Below are positions 15,258 through 23,653 of a stretch of 24,673 nucleotides of DNA, piece after piece. Under the pieces are notes generated by a model. That model was not told where the DNA came from and did not search any database. It was given only the letters and a program-made list of their open reading frames with translations. The stretch covers positions 1 through 24,673 of the forward strand of contig JAZQQZ010000038.1 of assembly GCA_045629305.1 (NCBI GenBank), in the 5' to 3' direction. Every line of letters begins with the position of its first letter. Within the stretch, counting starts at the first letter, position 1. The position numbers and the translations under genes were made by a program. Origin of the DNA: UBA1227 sp045629305. Its GTDB lineage: Bacteria; Bacillota; Clostridia; Oscillospirales; Acutalibacteraceae.

Positions 15258-16411
15258 CAGATAAACTTTGTATTTTAGGTTCTACAGGATCTATAGGAAC
15301 ACAGGCGCTTGATGTCGCTCGCATGCATGATATTAAGATTACAGCGCTTACCGCTGGACACAATGCCGCTCTTCTTGAAGAGCAGGCACGTGAGTTCCAG
15401 CCACGTATGGTTGCGCTTCTTGATGAAGATGCAGCACGCGACTTGAAACTTCGCCTGTCTGATACGGATATCAAAGTACTCTCAGGAATAAACGGTATCT
15501 GTGAATGTGCGCGCGAGGAGAGCGCTGACACCGTGCTCAACTCCATAGTTGGCATGGCTGGTCTTGTGCCTACACTCGACGCCATTGACGAGGGCAAGAA
15601 CTTGGCTCTCGCCAATAAGGAGACACTCGTTGCCGGTGGTCAGCTCGTTATGAACGCCGCGCGCGAAAAGAATGTAAACATCTATCCTGTAGATAGCGAA
15701 CATTCTGCAATATTCCAATGTCTCAAAGGAGCGGGCAAGGAGAGAGCGCTGAAAAGTATAATTCTCACAGCGTCCGGCGGACCTTTCTTCGGCAAGACAC
15801 GCGAGGAACTCGCGGATGTAACAGCCGAGCAGGCCTTAAAACATCCTAACTGGGACATGGGTGCTAAAATTACTATCGACTCCGCTACAATGATGAATAA
15901 AGGTCTTGAGATTATTGAGGCCTGCTGGCTCTTCGGCGTAACGCCAGAGCAGATAAAAGTTGTAGTTCATAGAGAAAGTATCATACACAGTGCAGTTGAA
16001 TTTGACGACAATGCTGTAATTGCACAGCTCGGTCTTCCAGATATGAAGATCCCAATTCAGTATGCACTCACTTATCCGAGGAGATATCCATCTCCGACAG
16101 CAGAACTTGATCTTGCCGCGCTTGGCAAGCTCACGTTCTATGAGCCAGACTATGAGACCTTTGATTGCCTTTCAATCTGTAAGGAGGCAATTAAGAGGGG
16201 TGGCCTTTATCCTGCCGCTGCCAACAGCGCCAACGAGCAGGCGAATTCTCTCTTTAGAAAAGGCCGTATTGGCTTCCTTGATATTGGCGAACTCGTCCGC
16301 GAGACGATGGACGCTGCAGACAATATCGAGAATTATACATTGACCGATGTCATGGCAATGGATAGATTTGCAAGGGATTATGTAAATAAACTTGTTGCAA
16401 GAAAGAAATAA
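15254..16411 (+). CDS. dxr: 1-deoxy-D-xylulose 5-phosphate reductoisomerase
   Basis: Dxr converts DXP to 2-C-methyl-D-erythritol 4-phosphate with NADPH, the committed step of the MEP isoprenoid pathway and the target of fosmidomycin. At 385 residues it is full length. Seen are the NADPH-binding GSTGSIG (residues 9-15), ANKETLVAGG, the metal-binding PVDSEHSAIFQ, LTASGGPFF, HPNWDMGAKITIDSATMMNKGLE (metal ligands and substrate) and HRESIIHS. It overlaps cdsA by 4 nt and is followed 14 nt later by rseP. Together with ispG two genes downstream it supplies precursors that UppS and the polyprenyl synthetase in this window use. Confidence 0.98.
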   Translation: MTDKLCILGSTGSIGTQALDVARMHDIKITALTAGHNAALLEEQAREFQPRMVALLDEDAARDLKLRLSDTDIKVLSGINGICECAREESADTVLNSIVGMAGLVPTLDAIDEGKNLALANKETLVAGGQLVMNAAREKNVNIYPVDSEHSAIFQCLKGAGKERALKSIILTASGGPFFGKTREELADVTAEQALKHPNWDMGAKITIDSATMMNKGLEIIEACWLFGVTPEQIKVVVHRESIIHSAVEFDDNAVIAQLGLPDMKIPIQYALTYPRRYPSPTAELDLAALGKLTFYEPDYETFDCLSICKEAIKRGGLYPAAANSANEQANSLFRKGRIGFLDIGELVRETMDAADNIENYTLTDVMAMDRFARDYVNKLVARKK

Positions 16412-16425
16412 TTGGAGGTGAAGAA

Positions 16426-17481
16426 ATGGCAGCTTTCTGGGCAAAACTTTGGCCAATACTTGTAGCACTGCTCATCTTTGGCGTAATAATTCTGTCTCAC
16501 GAACTCGGCCATTTTATCTTCGCTCGTATTTTCAAAGTTAAAATCAACGAATTCTCAATTGGTATGGGCCCACGTCTTTTCAAGAAAAAAGGCAAGGAGA
16601 CGGAGTATTCTTTCCGACTTCTACCAATCGGCGGATATGTCGCAATGGAGGGCGAGGACGCAGAGAGCACCGACGAGAATTCTTTCGGTGCGAAGCCGTG
16701 CTGGCAGCGTGCAATTATCATAATTGCAGGAGCCACAGTCAATATCATCTGTGGCATCATAATTATGGGAATTATGCTCGCACAGTCAGAACTCATCGGC
16801 ACGCCGACCATCGCCCAGTTTTATGACAACGCAACATCATCCTCATATGGACTTAAAGAGGGCGACAAGATTGTCGCAGTCGGCACAGATAAGATCTATA
16901 CAGAACTTGACCTCTCATATTTCATGATGAGGGATAAGGACGCTGTAATTGATTTCCTTGTTGAACGTGATGGAGAACTTGTAAATGTTAAATCAGTTAA
17001 GTTCGACACCTACGAGGAACAGGGTATCACCTGTGTATACTATGACTTCTCAATCAAGGGCATAGAGCCGGATGCGAAGAATGTGGTCAAATATGCATTC
17101 CTTCAATCCTTCTCGGTTGCAAGACTTGTATGGGACAGTCTTATTGATATTGCGAAACTTGATTTTAATTTGAATGAACTTTCCGGACCTATTGGTACGG
17201 TTGACATTATCGCAGACACAACAACAAATGCAGTGTCGTCAATGGACTTCACAGCACTTCTTATGATTATGTCGCTGATTGCAATCAATATTGGCGTCTT
17301 CAATCTTATTCCGTTCCCGGCACTCGATGGAGGAAGGTTCTTCCTCATTATTATCGAGGGCCTGACCGGCTGGAAGATGCCAGCCAAAATTGAAGGTGCA
17401 ATAAATGCCGCAGGTTTTGCTGCATTAATGCTGCTTATGGTAGCTGTTACCTTTAGTGACGTATTTAAACTTTTAGGGTAG
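16426..17481 (+). CDS. rseP: Site-2 family intramembrane zinc metalloprotease RseP
   Basis: RseP-type proteases cut membrane-embedded segments such as anti-sigma factors and leftover signal peptides. The 351-residue product has the zinc motif HELGH at residues 25-29 in the first membrane helix. It also has the conserved FSIGMGPRLF and RLLPIGGYVAMEGED loop, a single PDZ domain (about residues 105-190; YGLKEGDKIVAVG), and the third ligand motif NLIPFPALDGGRFF with Asp301. Three to four membrane segments are visible. An SD (GGAGGTG) lies just before ATG 16426. It sits between the two MEP genes, as in many Clostridia; its substrate here is unknown. Confidence 0.96.
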   Translation: MAAFWAKLWPILVALLIFGVIILSHELGHFIFARIFKVKINEFSIGMGPRLFKKKGKETEYSFRLLPIGGYVAMEGEDAESTDENSFGAKPCWQRAIIIIAGATVNIICGIIIMGIMLAQSELIGTPTIAQFYDNATSSSYGLKEGDKIVAVGTDKIYTELDLSYFMMRDKDAVIDFLVERDGELVNVKSVKFDTYEEQGITCVYYDFSIKGIEPDAKNVVKYAFLQSFSVARLVWDSLIDIAKLDFNLNELSGPIGTVDIIADTTTNAVSSMDFTALLMIMSLIAINIGVFNLIPFPALDGGRFFLIIIEGLTGWKMPAKIEGAINAAGFAALMLLMVAVTFSDVFKLLG

Positions 17482-17490
17482 GGGAAACTT

Positions 17491-18540
17491 ATGGACAGAC
17501 ATATTACAAGACAAGTAAATCTTGGACAATTTAAAATCGGTGGAGATGCGCCTATTCTTGTACAGTCTATGCTTAATGCTCCAGCCCATGATATTGAGAA
17601 AAATATTGCTGACGCTAAAGCTCTCGAGGCTGCAGGATGTCAGGCAGTGCGTATCGCTGTGCCTGATTTTGAGGCCGTAGAGCTCGTGCCAGCGCTCAAA
17701 GAGGCAATCAGTATTCCTGTCATTGCCGATATACATTTTAACCACGAGATTGCACTCCGTTGCATTGAAGCCGGCGTCGACAAGGTAAGAATTAATCCTG
17801 GCAATATCGGTGTAAGAGACAACGCAATTCTTGTCGCAGATGCGTGTCGCCAAAAGGGAATTCCTATGAGAATCGGTGTAAACTCCGGTTCTGTAGAAGA
17901 GGAACTTCTAATAAAATATGGTGGACCTACACCGGAGGCAATGGCTGTATGCGCACTTAATTATTCAAGATTTATTGAGGAGTCAGGATTTAAGGACATT
18001 GTTATTTCACTTAAATCATCCTCTGTTCAAAATACTATTGAGGGCTATAGATTTGTCGCAAAAGAGAGTGACTATCCACTTCATCTCGGAGTTACTGAAG
18101 CTGGTACAGAGAGAATGGGAATATTAAAATCAGCTGTCGGTATTGGGTCACTTCTCTGCGATGGAATAGGTGATACTATAAGAGTGTCACTTACAGCAGA
18201 CCCAGTGAAAGAGGTCTCTACAGCATTTAATCTTCTTAATGCTCTCGACCTTCTCCCAGATGCACCACAGCTTATCGCATGCCCAACTTGTGGACGCACA
18301 CAGATTGACCTTATCTCCATCGCGAATGAGGTGGAGAATCGTCTTCAAAATGTTCACAAGCCGATAAAGGTTGCTGTAATGGGATGTCCAGTAAATGGCC
18401 CAGGTGAAGCAAAAAATGCAGATGTTGGAATCGCTGGTGGAAAAGGCTGTGGCCTTGTATTTAAAAAAGGCGAGATAATTAAAAAAGTGCCGGAAGATCA
18501 ACTTATAGATGAACTCTTCCGTGAAATTGAGAGGTTATAA
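17491..18540 (+). CDS. ispG: 4-hydroxy-3-methylbut-2-en-1-yl diphosphate synthase
   Basis: IspG reduces methylerythritol cyclodiphosphate to HMBPP, the penultimate MEP step, using a [4Fe-4S] cluster and ferredoxin or flavodoxin. The 349 residues form an N-terminal TIM barrel (VQSMLNAPAHDIEKNIADAKALE, CQAVRIAVPD, KVRINPGNIG) and a C-terminal cluster domain. The cluster ligands are Cys264, Cys267, Cys299 and Glu306 (CPTCGRTQ and GCPVNGPGEA). It is the compact bacterial form without the plant-type insert. It starts 9 nt after rseP (SD GTAGGGG). Its stop is one base from the preferred polC start, so the two are translationally coupled. Confidence 0.97.
   Translation: MDRHITRQVNLGQFKIGGDAPILVQSMLNAPAHDIEKNIADAKALEAAGCQAVRIAVPDFEAVELVPALKEAISIPVIADIHFNHEIALRCIEAGVDKVRINPGNIGVRDNAILVADACRQKGIPMRIGVNSGSVEEELLIKYGGPTPEAMAVCALNYSRFIEESGFKDIVISLKSSSVQNTIEGYRFVAKESDYPLHLGVTEAGTERMGILKSAVGIGSLLCDGIGDTIRVSLTADPVKEVSTAFNLLNALDLLPDAPQLIACPTCGRTQIDLISIANEVENRLQNVHKPIKVAVMGCPVNGPGEAKNADVGIAGGKGCGLVFKKGEIIKKVPEDQLIDELFREIERL
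18529..18534 (+). promoter_or_regulatory. Ribosome binding site for the GTG start of polC
   Basis: GAGAGG, within the last codons of ispG, lies 7 nt before GTG 18542. The upstream in-frame ATG at 18509 lies deep in ispG with no Shine-Dalgarno, so GTG 18542 is preferred. Confidence 0.7.
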
Positions 18541-18541
18541 A

Positions 18542-21500
18542 GTGGGACAGAGTGTTAAAAGAATTGTTGATTTGTTCTCTGATTTTCTGCCGGTAGACTG
18601 CCCAGACAGTTTTAAGTTTGCAGAGATCTCAGAGATGAAAATTATCAAGCAGACAAGAGAGATGCGCTTGTCTGTAATTTGTCCTGCTCATTTCGAAATG
18701 GCGGACACGCTAATTGATGAATTTTCCGAGAATATAAAAGAAAAGCTTGGACTTCAAACAGTTAAAGTCAGCATAAGCCTTCCAGAGAAACAGACTCCGG
18801 AGGAGGCAATGGCAACTCTTCAGAAAATGCAAGAGGAGGCTGACGCCGCTGCGGTTGCAGAGGCAGAAAGCGTAATTGCTAATTTGCCTCACAATATTAT
18901 CGAGGGTATTCCTCTCTATCTTGAAACCGCCAAAGTTATCTACGGCAACAAGATAGGAAAGAAGCCTCGTAAGATTGAGGATGTCCATTTCGATGACGGT
19001 CAAGTTGTTGTCTGGGGTGATGTATTCGCTTACTCTCATCGCCGTACCAAAGACAACAAAAAAGAAATCATAACATTCAATATCAAAGATGACACAGGGG
19101 CTTACGGTGTCAAAGTTGTAAAACCTGTAGAAGAGGTTAAAGAACTATTAAAGCATATGAAAGATGACATCACGGTTATGGTACGTGGTGATGTAATCTA
19201 TGACTCATATAAGAAGGATTATCTTGTTGATGCAAGGGCAATCGCTAAAGTTGATAAGATTAATAGAATGGACAATGCTCAGGAGAAGCGCGTAGAGCTT
19301 CACCTCCATAGCAATATGTCCATGATGGATGGCATGGCCGATGCCGGCGCGCTTGTAAAGCGAGCAGCTGATTGGGGCCACCGTGCTGTCGCTATTACAG
19401 ATCACGGTGTACTTCAAGGCTATCCTGCTGCTTTCGCAGCCGGCAGGGCAAATGGCATTAAAGTTATCTATGGCGTTGAATCATATATTTATGATGATTT
19501 AAGACCTAATGCACCACATGAGTGGAACGATATTGTTGACGCTTTCCATGACCACAAAGAGCATTATTATCATCAAATCATATTGGTTAAAAACAATGTA
19601 GGTCTTAAGAACCTCTACAAGCTGGTTTCTAATGCTCATACAGAGCATTTCTATAAGAGACCTATAACTTTGAAGTCTGACCTTATAGCACATAGAGAGG
19701 GCCTCATCGTGGGCTCTGCCTGCGAGGCAGGAGAACTCTATCGAGCAATTGAGAACGGCGAGTCCGAAGAGAGAATACAGGAACTTGTGGATTTCTATGA
19801 CTATATGGAAATCCAGCCGAATGGCAACAACGCTTTTAAACTTCGTCCTACATTTGAGAGGGATAAGCAGACAAAGCAGGAGATAAAAGTTCCACCTGTA
19901 TTCGGCAGTGAGCGTGAACTTGAGGATGTAAACCGTAAAATCATTGCACTTGCAATTGATGCTGGTAAACTTTGTGTCGCCACTGGCGACGTACATTTCC
20001 TTGATCCAGGCGATGCAAAATATCGCGAGATTTTGATGGCCGGTCAAGGCTTCCGCGATGCGGAAATGCAACCACCACTTTATCTCAAGACAACTGAAGA
20101 GATGCTCTCGGACTTCGCATATCTCGGAGCAGATATGGCGAAGGCAGTTGTAATTACTAACCCAAATAAAATTGCAGATATGATTGAGGAAATTCGTCCT
20201 GTACCTGCTGGCAGCTTCCCACCATCTATTGATGGAGCGGAGGAGGAGCTTCAGCGCCTCTGCTGGAGCAAGGCTCGCGAGATGTACGGCGACCCAGTTC
20301 CTGAATATGTTGCAAATAGACTAAGTAAAGAGCTTGACTCCATTATAAAGAACGGTTTCGCCGTACTTTATATAATCGCGCAGAAGCTCGTATTTGATTC
20401 TGAGGAGCACGGATATCACGTCGGCTCACGAGGATCCGTAGGTTCCTCGTTCGTAGCGACTGCCGCCGGCATATCCGAGGTTAACCCACTTGCTCCTCAT
20501 TATAGATGTCCTAATAAGGACTGTAAGTATACTCAGTTCTTCTTAAATGGTGAGGTCGGTTCTGGATATGACCTTCCACCTAAGGATTGTCCACACTGCG
20601 GCACTCCAATGGTACGTGATGGTCATGATATCCCATTTGAGACCTTCCTCGGATTTAAGGGTGATAAGTCACCTGATATCGACCTTAATTTCTCGGGCGA
20701 ATATCAGGCATCAGCTCATAGATATACAATAGAACTCTTTGGTGAGGACCATGTGTTTAAAGCAGGTACTGTGTCAACTGTGGCAGACAAGACCGCTTTC
20801 GGTACAGTAAAAAAGTACCTTGAGGAGAGGGGAATTGTCGCTGGAGCAGCGGAGACAGATCGTTTGACTGCTGGCTGTACAGGTGTTAAGCGTACAACTG
20901 GACAGCACCCTGGTGGAATGGTTGTTGTACCTAACGACTATGATGTCTTTGATTTCACTGCTGTTCAGTATCCAGCAGATGATAAAGACAAGGGAATGAT
21001 GACGACTCATTTCGACTTCCATTTCCTTCACGATACAATTTTGAAACTTGATAATCTCGGCCATGATGTACCGACGATGTATAAATATCTTGAGGATATG
21101 ACAGGCATACCTGTCATGGATGTAGATATCTGTGATCCTAAGATTTATGAACTCTTTACGAGTCCAACACCGCTTGGTATCACACCAGAGGATATCGAAT
21201 GCGAGACCGGTACACTCTCTATCCCTGAGATGGGAACAGGTTTCGTTCGCGGAATGCTTATGGAATGTAAACCTAAAAACTTCTCAGACCTTCTCCAAAT
21301 CTCTGGACTTTCACACGGTGAAAATGTATGGCTCGGGAATGCGCAAGAACTTATTCATAACGGCACATGCACAATTTCAGAGGTTATCGGAACCCGTGAC
21401 AATATCATGGTAGGCCTTATGCACTATGGTCTTGAGCCGGATATGGCGTTCAAGATTATGGAGATTGTAAGAAAAGGTAACGCATCTGAAAAATTCACGG

Positions 21501-22105
21501 AAGAACATATAAAGGCACTGAAAGATAACAATGTACCTGACTGGTATATTGATTCTTGCTACAAGATTAAGTACATGTTCCCGAAGGCTCATGCTGCGGC
21601 CTATGTATCGGCTGCACTTCGCCTTGCTTGGTACAAACTTTATAAACCACTTGAATATTATTCGACTTACCTCACCGTTCGTGGTGACGACATTGATGCT
21701 GTCGCAATCATGTCTGGTAAGGAGTTTATCAAGGGCAAAATCCGTGGCAATATGGCAAAGCCAGATAGAAATAAGAAGGATGAGGATGAGCTTGCATGCC
21801 TTCAGGTTGTACTCGAGATGATTGCCCGTGGAATTGAATTCTTACCAGTTGACCTATATAAGTCAAAAGCGACTATATATCAAGTGGAAGATGGAAAAAT
21901 TAGACTTGCCTTTAAATCAATTAAAGGCCTCGGTGAGGCCGCTGCGACTAACCTTGAAAATGCGAAGAACGACGGTGAAGGAGATTTCATCTCTGTCGAT
22001 GACATTCAACGCCGTTCTGGAATCTCATCAGCCGTAGTCTCAGCACTTCGTGACCTCGGTGCTCTCGAGGGAATTCCTGAGAGTAGTCAGATGAGTTTAT
22101 TTTGA
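18542..22105 (+). CDS. polC: DNA polymerase III PolC-type alpha subunit lacking the exonuclease domain
   Basis: PolC is the leading replicase of low-GC Firmicutes. From GTG 18542 it has 1187 residues, against about 1430-1450 usually. In order: N-terminal region (1-125), OB fold (about 135-245), PHP domain (250-500), polymerase palm/thumb/fingers with a zinc site (Cys656, Cys661, Cys683, Cys686) and catalytic PDIDLNFSGEYQ (Asp712, Asp714), and a C-terminal QMSLF that matches the beta-clamp-binding motif. The DEDD exonuclease normally inserted in the PHP domain is absent: only about 30 residues separate Glu313 from His344. No FDxETTG, HNxxFD or HxAxxDA motif occurs anywhere. The PHP ligands His254, His256, Asp263, His288, Glu313, His344, Cys394, Asp483 and His485 all remain. 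The N-terminus is also about 80 residues shorter than in Bacillus. The frame is unbroken across the junction, so this is not a frameshift. Confidence 0.95.
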   Translation: MGQSVKRIVDLFSDFLPVDCPDSFKFAEISEMKIIKQTREMRLSVICPAHFEMADTLIDEFSENIKEKLGLQTVKVSISLPEKQTPEEAMATLQKMQEEADAAAVAEAESVIANLPHNIIEGIPLYLETAKVIYGNKIGKKPRKIEDVHFDDGQVVVWGDVFAYSHRRTKDNKKEIITFNIKDDTGAYGVKVVKPVEEVKELLKHMKDDITVMVRGDVIYDSYKKDYLVDARAIAKVDKINRMDNAQEKRVELHLHSNMSMMDGMADAGALVKRAADWGHRAVAITDHGVLQGYPAAFAAGRANGIKVIYGVESYIYDDLRPNAPHEWNDIVDAFHDHKEHYYHQIILVKNNVGLKNLYKLVSNAHTEHFYKRPITLKSDLIAHREGLIVGSACEAGELYRAIENGESEERIQELVDFYDYMEIQPNGNNAFKLRPTFERDKQTKQEIKVPPVFGSERELEDVNRKIIALAIDAGKLCVATGDVHFLDPGDAKYREILMAGQGFRDAEMQPPLYLKTTEEMLSDFAYLGADMAKAVVITNPNKIADMIEEIRPVPAGSFPPSIDGAEEELQRLCWSKAREMYGDPVPEYVANRLSKELDSIIKNGFAVLYIIAQKLVFDSEEHGYHVGSRGSVGSSFVATAAGISEVNPLAPHYRCPNKDCKYTQFFLNGEVGSGYDLPPKDCPHCGTPMVRDGHDIPFETFLGFKGDKSPDIDLNFSGEYQASAHRYTIELFGEDHVFKAGTVSTVADKTAFGTVKKYLEERGIVAGAAETDRLTAGCTGVKRTTGQHPGGMVVVPNDYDVFDFTAVQYPADDKDKGMMTTHFDFHFLHDTILKLDNLGHDVPTMYKYLEDMTGIPVMDVDICDPKIYELFTSPTPLGITPEDIECETGTLSIPEMGTGFVRGMLMECKPKNFSDLLQISGLSHGENVWLGNAQELIHNGTCTISEVIGTRDNIMVGLMHYGLEPDMAFKIMEIVRKGNASEKFTEEHIKALKDNNVPDWYIDSCYKIKYMFPKAHAAAYVSAALRLAWYKLYKPLEYYSTYLTVRGDDIDAVAIMSGKEFIKGKIRGNMAKPDRNKKDEDELACLQVVLEMIARGIEFLPVDLYKSKATIYQVEDGKIRLAFKSIKGLGEAAATNLENAKNDGEGDFISVDDIQRRSGISSAVVSALRDLGALEGIPESSQMSLF

Positions 22106-22124
22106 ATGTAGGAGGAAGACAACA

Positions 22125-22439
22125 ATGATCGGACTTGGAAAATGGAAACTTAGTGTTGCAATCCCAATGCTCAAGGCAGACCCAATACTTACTATTTCAG
22201 AAAAAGATGGCAAGTATGAATTCACAGTTGATGTTCAAGGTTTTGGGATCACACCTGCATTAAATCTTGTAAATGTTGAAGAGGAAAACGGTGATACTCT
22301 TAGAGTAAAAGCACAGATTCCTATGCTTAATCTTGGACAGATAAGTGCACTCCTTAAATTCTCTGGTGCTTATTGCACAGGTGAAACAGAGATACCAATG
22401 GTAGGCAGAATCACGGTTAAAGGTGAAAGGGTAGGCTAG
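22125..22439 (+). CDS. Small conserved-looking protein of unknown function
   Basis: I do not recognise this 104-residue protein. It has no signal peptide or membrane helix and alternates short hydrophobic and charged stretches, suggesting a small all-beta fold. The motif IPML/IPMV recurs three times (residues about 13, 65 and 90), which could reflect repeated strands. It is a real gene: AGGAGG lies before ATG 22125, codon use matches its neighbours, and its stop is one base from the next ATG, so it is coupled to the polyprenyl synthetase. It begins 19 nt after polC, so it may be the tail of the same operon. A partner or substrate-handling role for the prenyl synthase is possible but only suggested by position. 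Confidence 0.8.
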   Translation: MIGLGKWKLSVAIPMLKADPILTISEKDGKYEFTVDVQGFGITPALNLVNVEEENGDTLRVKAQIPMLNLGQISALLKFSGAYCTGETEIPMVGRITVKGERVG

Positions 22440-22440
22440 A

Positions 22441-23568
22441 ATGGCAGCTATAGCAACTTTTAAAGGTTTTCTTGATGAAAACTATCCGCGTCTCGATAGC
22501 AAAGTAGATATCTTTAATAGGACTTTGATGCAAGAAGCACCTGAAGGTTTTGCAAGATCAATGTCATATTTCACTCATATCAATTCCGGTGGCAAAATGC
22601 TTCGCGGTGTTCTTGCCATTATGGGGTATCACATTATGAATGGTGAATTTGGCGATGATTATGCAGACCAGCTAGCACTGTCTCTTGAAATATTCCAGTC
22701 ATCAATTCTTATTCATGACGACCTTCTTGACCACGGCAATACTCGCCGCGGAAAAGAGACTGCACATGTTAGAATCTTTAATGAGTTTAATATTTCTAAT
22801 GCTAAGGTCCTCGAGGATAGCCCTGATATTATGAAAGATTTAGTATCGGGTGTATCTGTAGCTCTAGGCTATTTGGGCCTCTATTCTGCATATGAAAAAT
22901 TGCTCGAAGCTTATTCGAACAATCCAAACATCTATAAGCTTTTAAAGCAATATAACCAGATGGTTATTAAGACTGTAGAAGGCGGAATTTTGGATGTTGT
23001 TGTACCTTTTAACGAAAGGTATAAGGACCAGATTCCAGTTCAAAGTCCGATACCACAGGATCCATTTGTTGTAATTGAAAATCTTGCAACACTTAAGACC
23101 GCTTATTATACAACAATCGGTCCTATAATCCTTGGAATGATTCTCGCTGGTGCAGATGAAAAACAGGTGGAAAAAGTATCCGATGTAATGCTCGATACTG
23201 GACTCGCTTTCCAAATCCAAGATGACCTGCTCGGCATATATGCCGATTGGTCTGATCTTGGAAAAGATGTAGGCGCCGATGTCGCTGAATATAAGCAGAC
23301 ATTCCTTTACGCCTACGTCAAGGCCAATGATCCAGTGGCACTTTCGGAACTGAATAAATACTATGGAGATAACAATATTACCATTGATGGCGTAAAGGCC
23401 GTTCAGGATATATTCAACCGTACCGGAGCCTACAAATTTGTCCATGATAAGATGGATTTTCACTATGCTCGTGCTAAAGAGCGCCTCAGTAAAATCGATT
23501 TTCTTGATGATGAGGGCAAGGCTTTAATTCTTGGATTTATTGAGTATTTAGAGCAACGTAAAAACTAA
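22441..23568 (+). CDS. Polyprenyl synthetase (trans-isoprenyl diphosphate synthase)
   Basis: This enzyme family condenses isopentenyl diphosphate with allylic diphosphates in trans. The 375 residues include the first aspartate-rich motif DDLLD (Asp93, Asp94, Asp97) followed by the usual NTRRGKETAH. The GGKMLRG substrate motif lies at about residues 50-56 and FQIQDDLLG (Asp261, Asp262) in the second motif, where Gly265 replaces the third Asp. GKDVGADVAEYKQT follows it. The DDxxG second motif is common in a longer subfamily that includes actinobacterial geranylgeranyl synthases. Chain length cannot be read with confidence; residues before DDLLD are SSILIH, with small side chains at about -5 to -6 (Ser87, Ser88). 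The gene starts one base after the small upstream protein. No terminator is seen before the NUDIX promoter. Confidence 0.9.
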   Translation: MAAIATFKGFLDENYPRLDSKVDIFNRTLMQEAPEGFARSMSYFTHINSGGKMLRGVLAIMGYHIMNGEFGDDYADQLALSLEIFQSSILIHDDLLDHGNTRRGKETAHVRIFNEFNISNAKVLEDSPDIMKDLVSGVSVALGYLGLYSAYEKLLEAYSNNPNIYKLLKQYNQMVIKTVEGGILDVVVPFNERYKDQIPVQSPIPQDPFVVIENLATLKTAYYTTIGPIILGMILAGADEKQVEKVSDVMLDTGLAFQIQDDLLGIYADWSDLGKDVGADVAEYKQTFLYAYVKANDPVALSELNKYYGDNNITIDGVKAVQDIFNRTGAYKFVHDKMDFHYARAKERLSKIDFLDDEGKALILGFIEYLEQRKN

Positions 23569-23577
23569 TATTTTTCC

Positions 23578-23607
23578 TTGTATATTATTATGAACTTGTA
23601 GTATAAT
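23578..23607 (+). promoter_or_regulatory. Candidate promoter of the NUDIX gene
   Basis: A perfect TATAAT at 23602-23607 with a weak -35 (TTGTAT, 23578-23583) at 18-nt spacing. It lies in the 85-nt gap before the NUDIX gene, whose SD (GGAGGG) follows a short GCGC-GTAT-GCGC hairpin. Confidence 0.5.
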
Positions 23608-23653
23608 ATTTCCAAATTGTCTACGGCGCGTATGCGCTATCGGAGGGTATATT

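Noticed and set aside
18509..18541. ATG start for polC at 18509, overlapping ispG by 32 nt
   Set aside because: No Shine-Dalgarno precedes it; GTG 18542 has GAGAGG at 7 nt. The extra 11 residues cannot be excluded completely.
19478..19573. Frameshift or internal deletion artefact explaining the missing PolC exonuclease
   Set aside because: The frame continues without interruption into conserved PHP sequence, and the short linker cannot hide a domain in another frame. An assembly artefact can only be excluded with reads.
19499..20071. 190-codon open frame on the minus strand inside polC
   Set aside because: It is antisense to conserved PHP-domain coding sequence, has no ribosome binding site of note and no family-like sequence.
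22942..23463. 173-codon open frame on the minus strand inside the polyprenyl synthetase gene
   Set aside because: It is antisense to conserved motifs, lacks a ribosome binding site and has Ile/Cys-rich shadow composition.
23625..23640. GCGC-GTAT-GCGC as a terminator of the polyprenyl synthetase gene
   Set aside because: The stem is only about 4 bp and no T-run follows; it lies downstream of the NUDIX -10 and so in that gene's leader.
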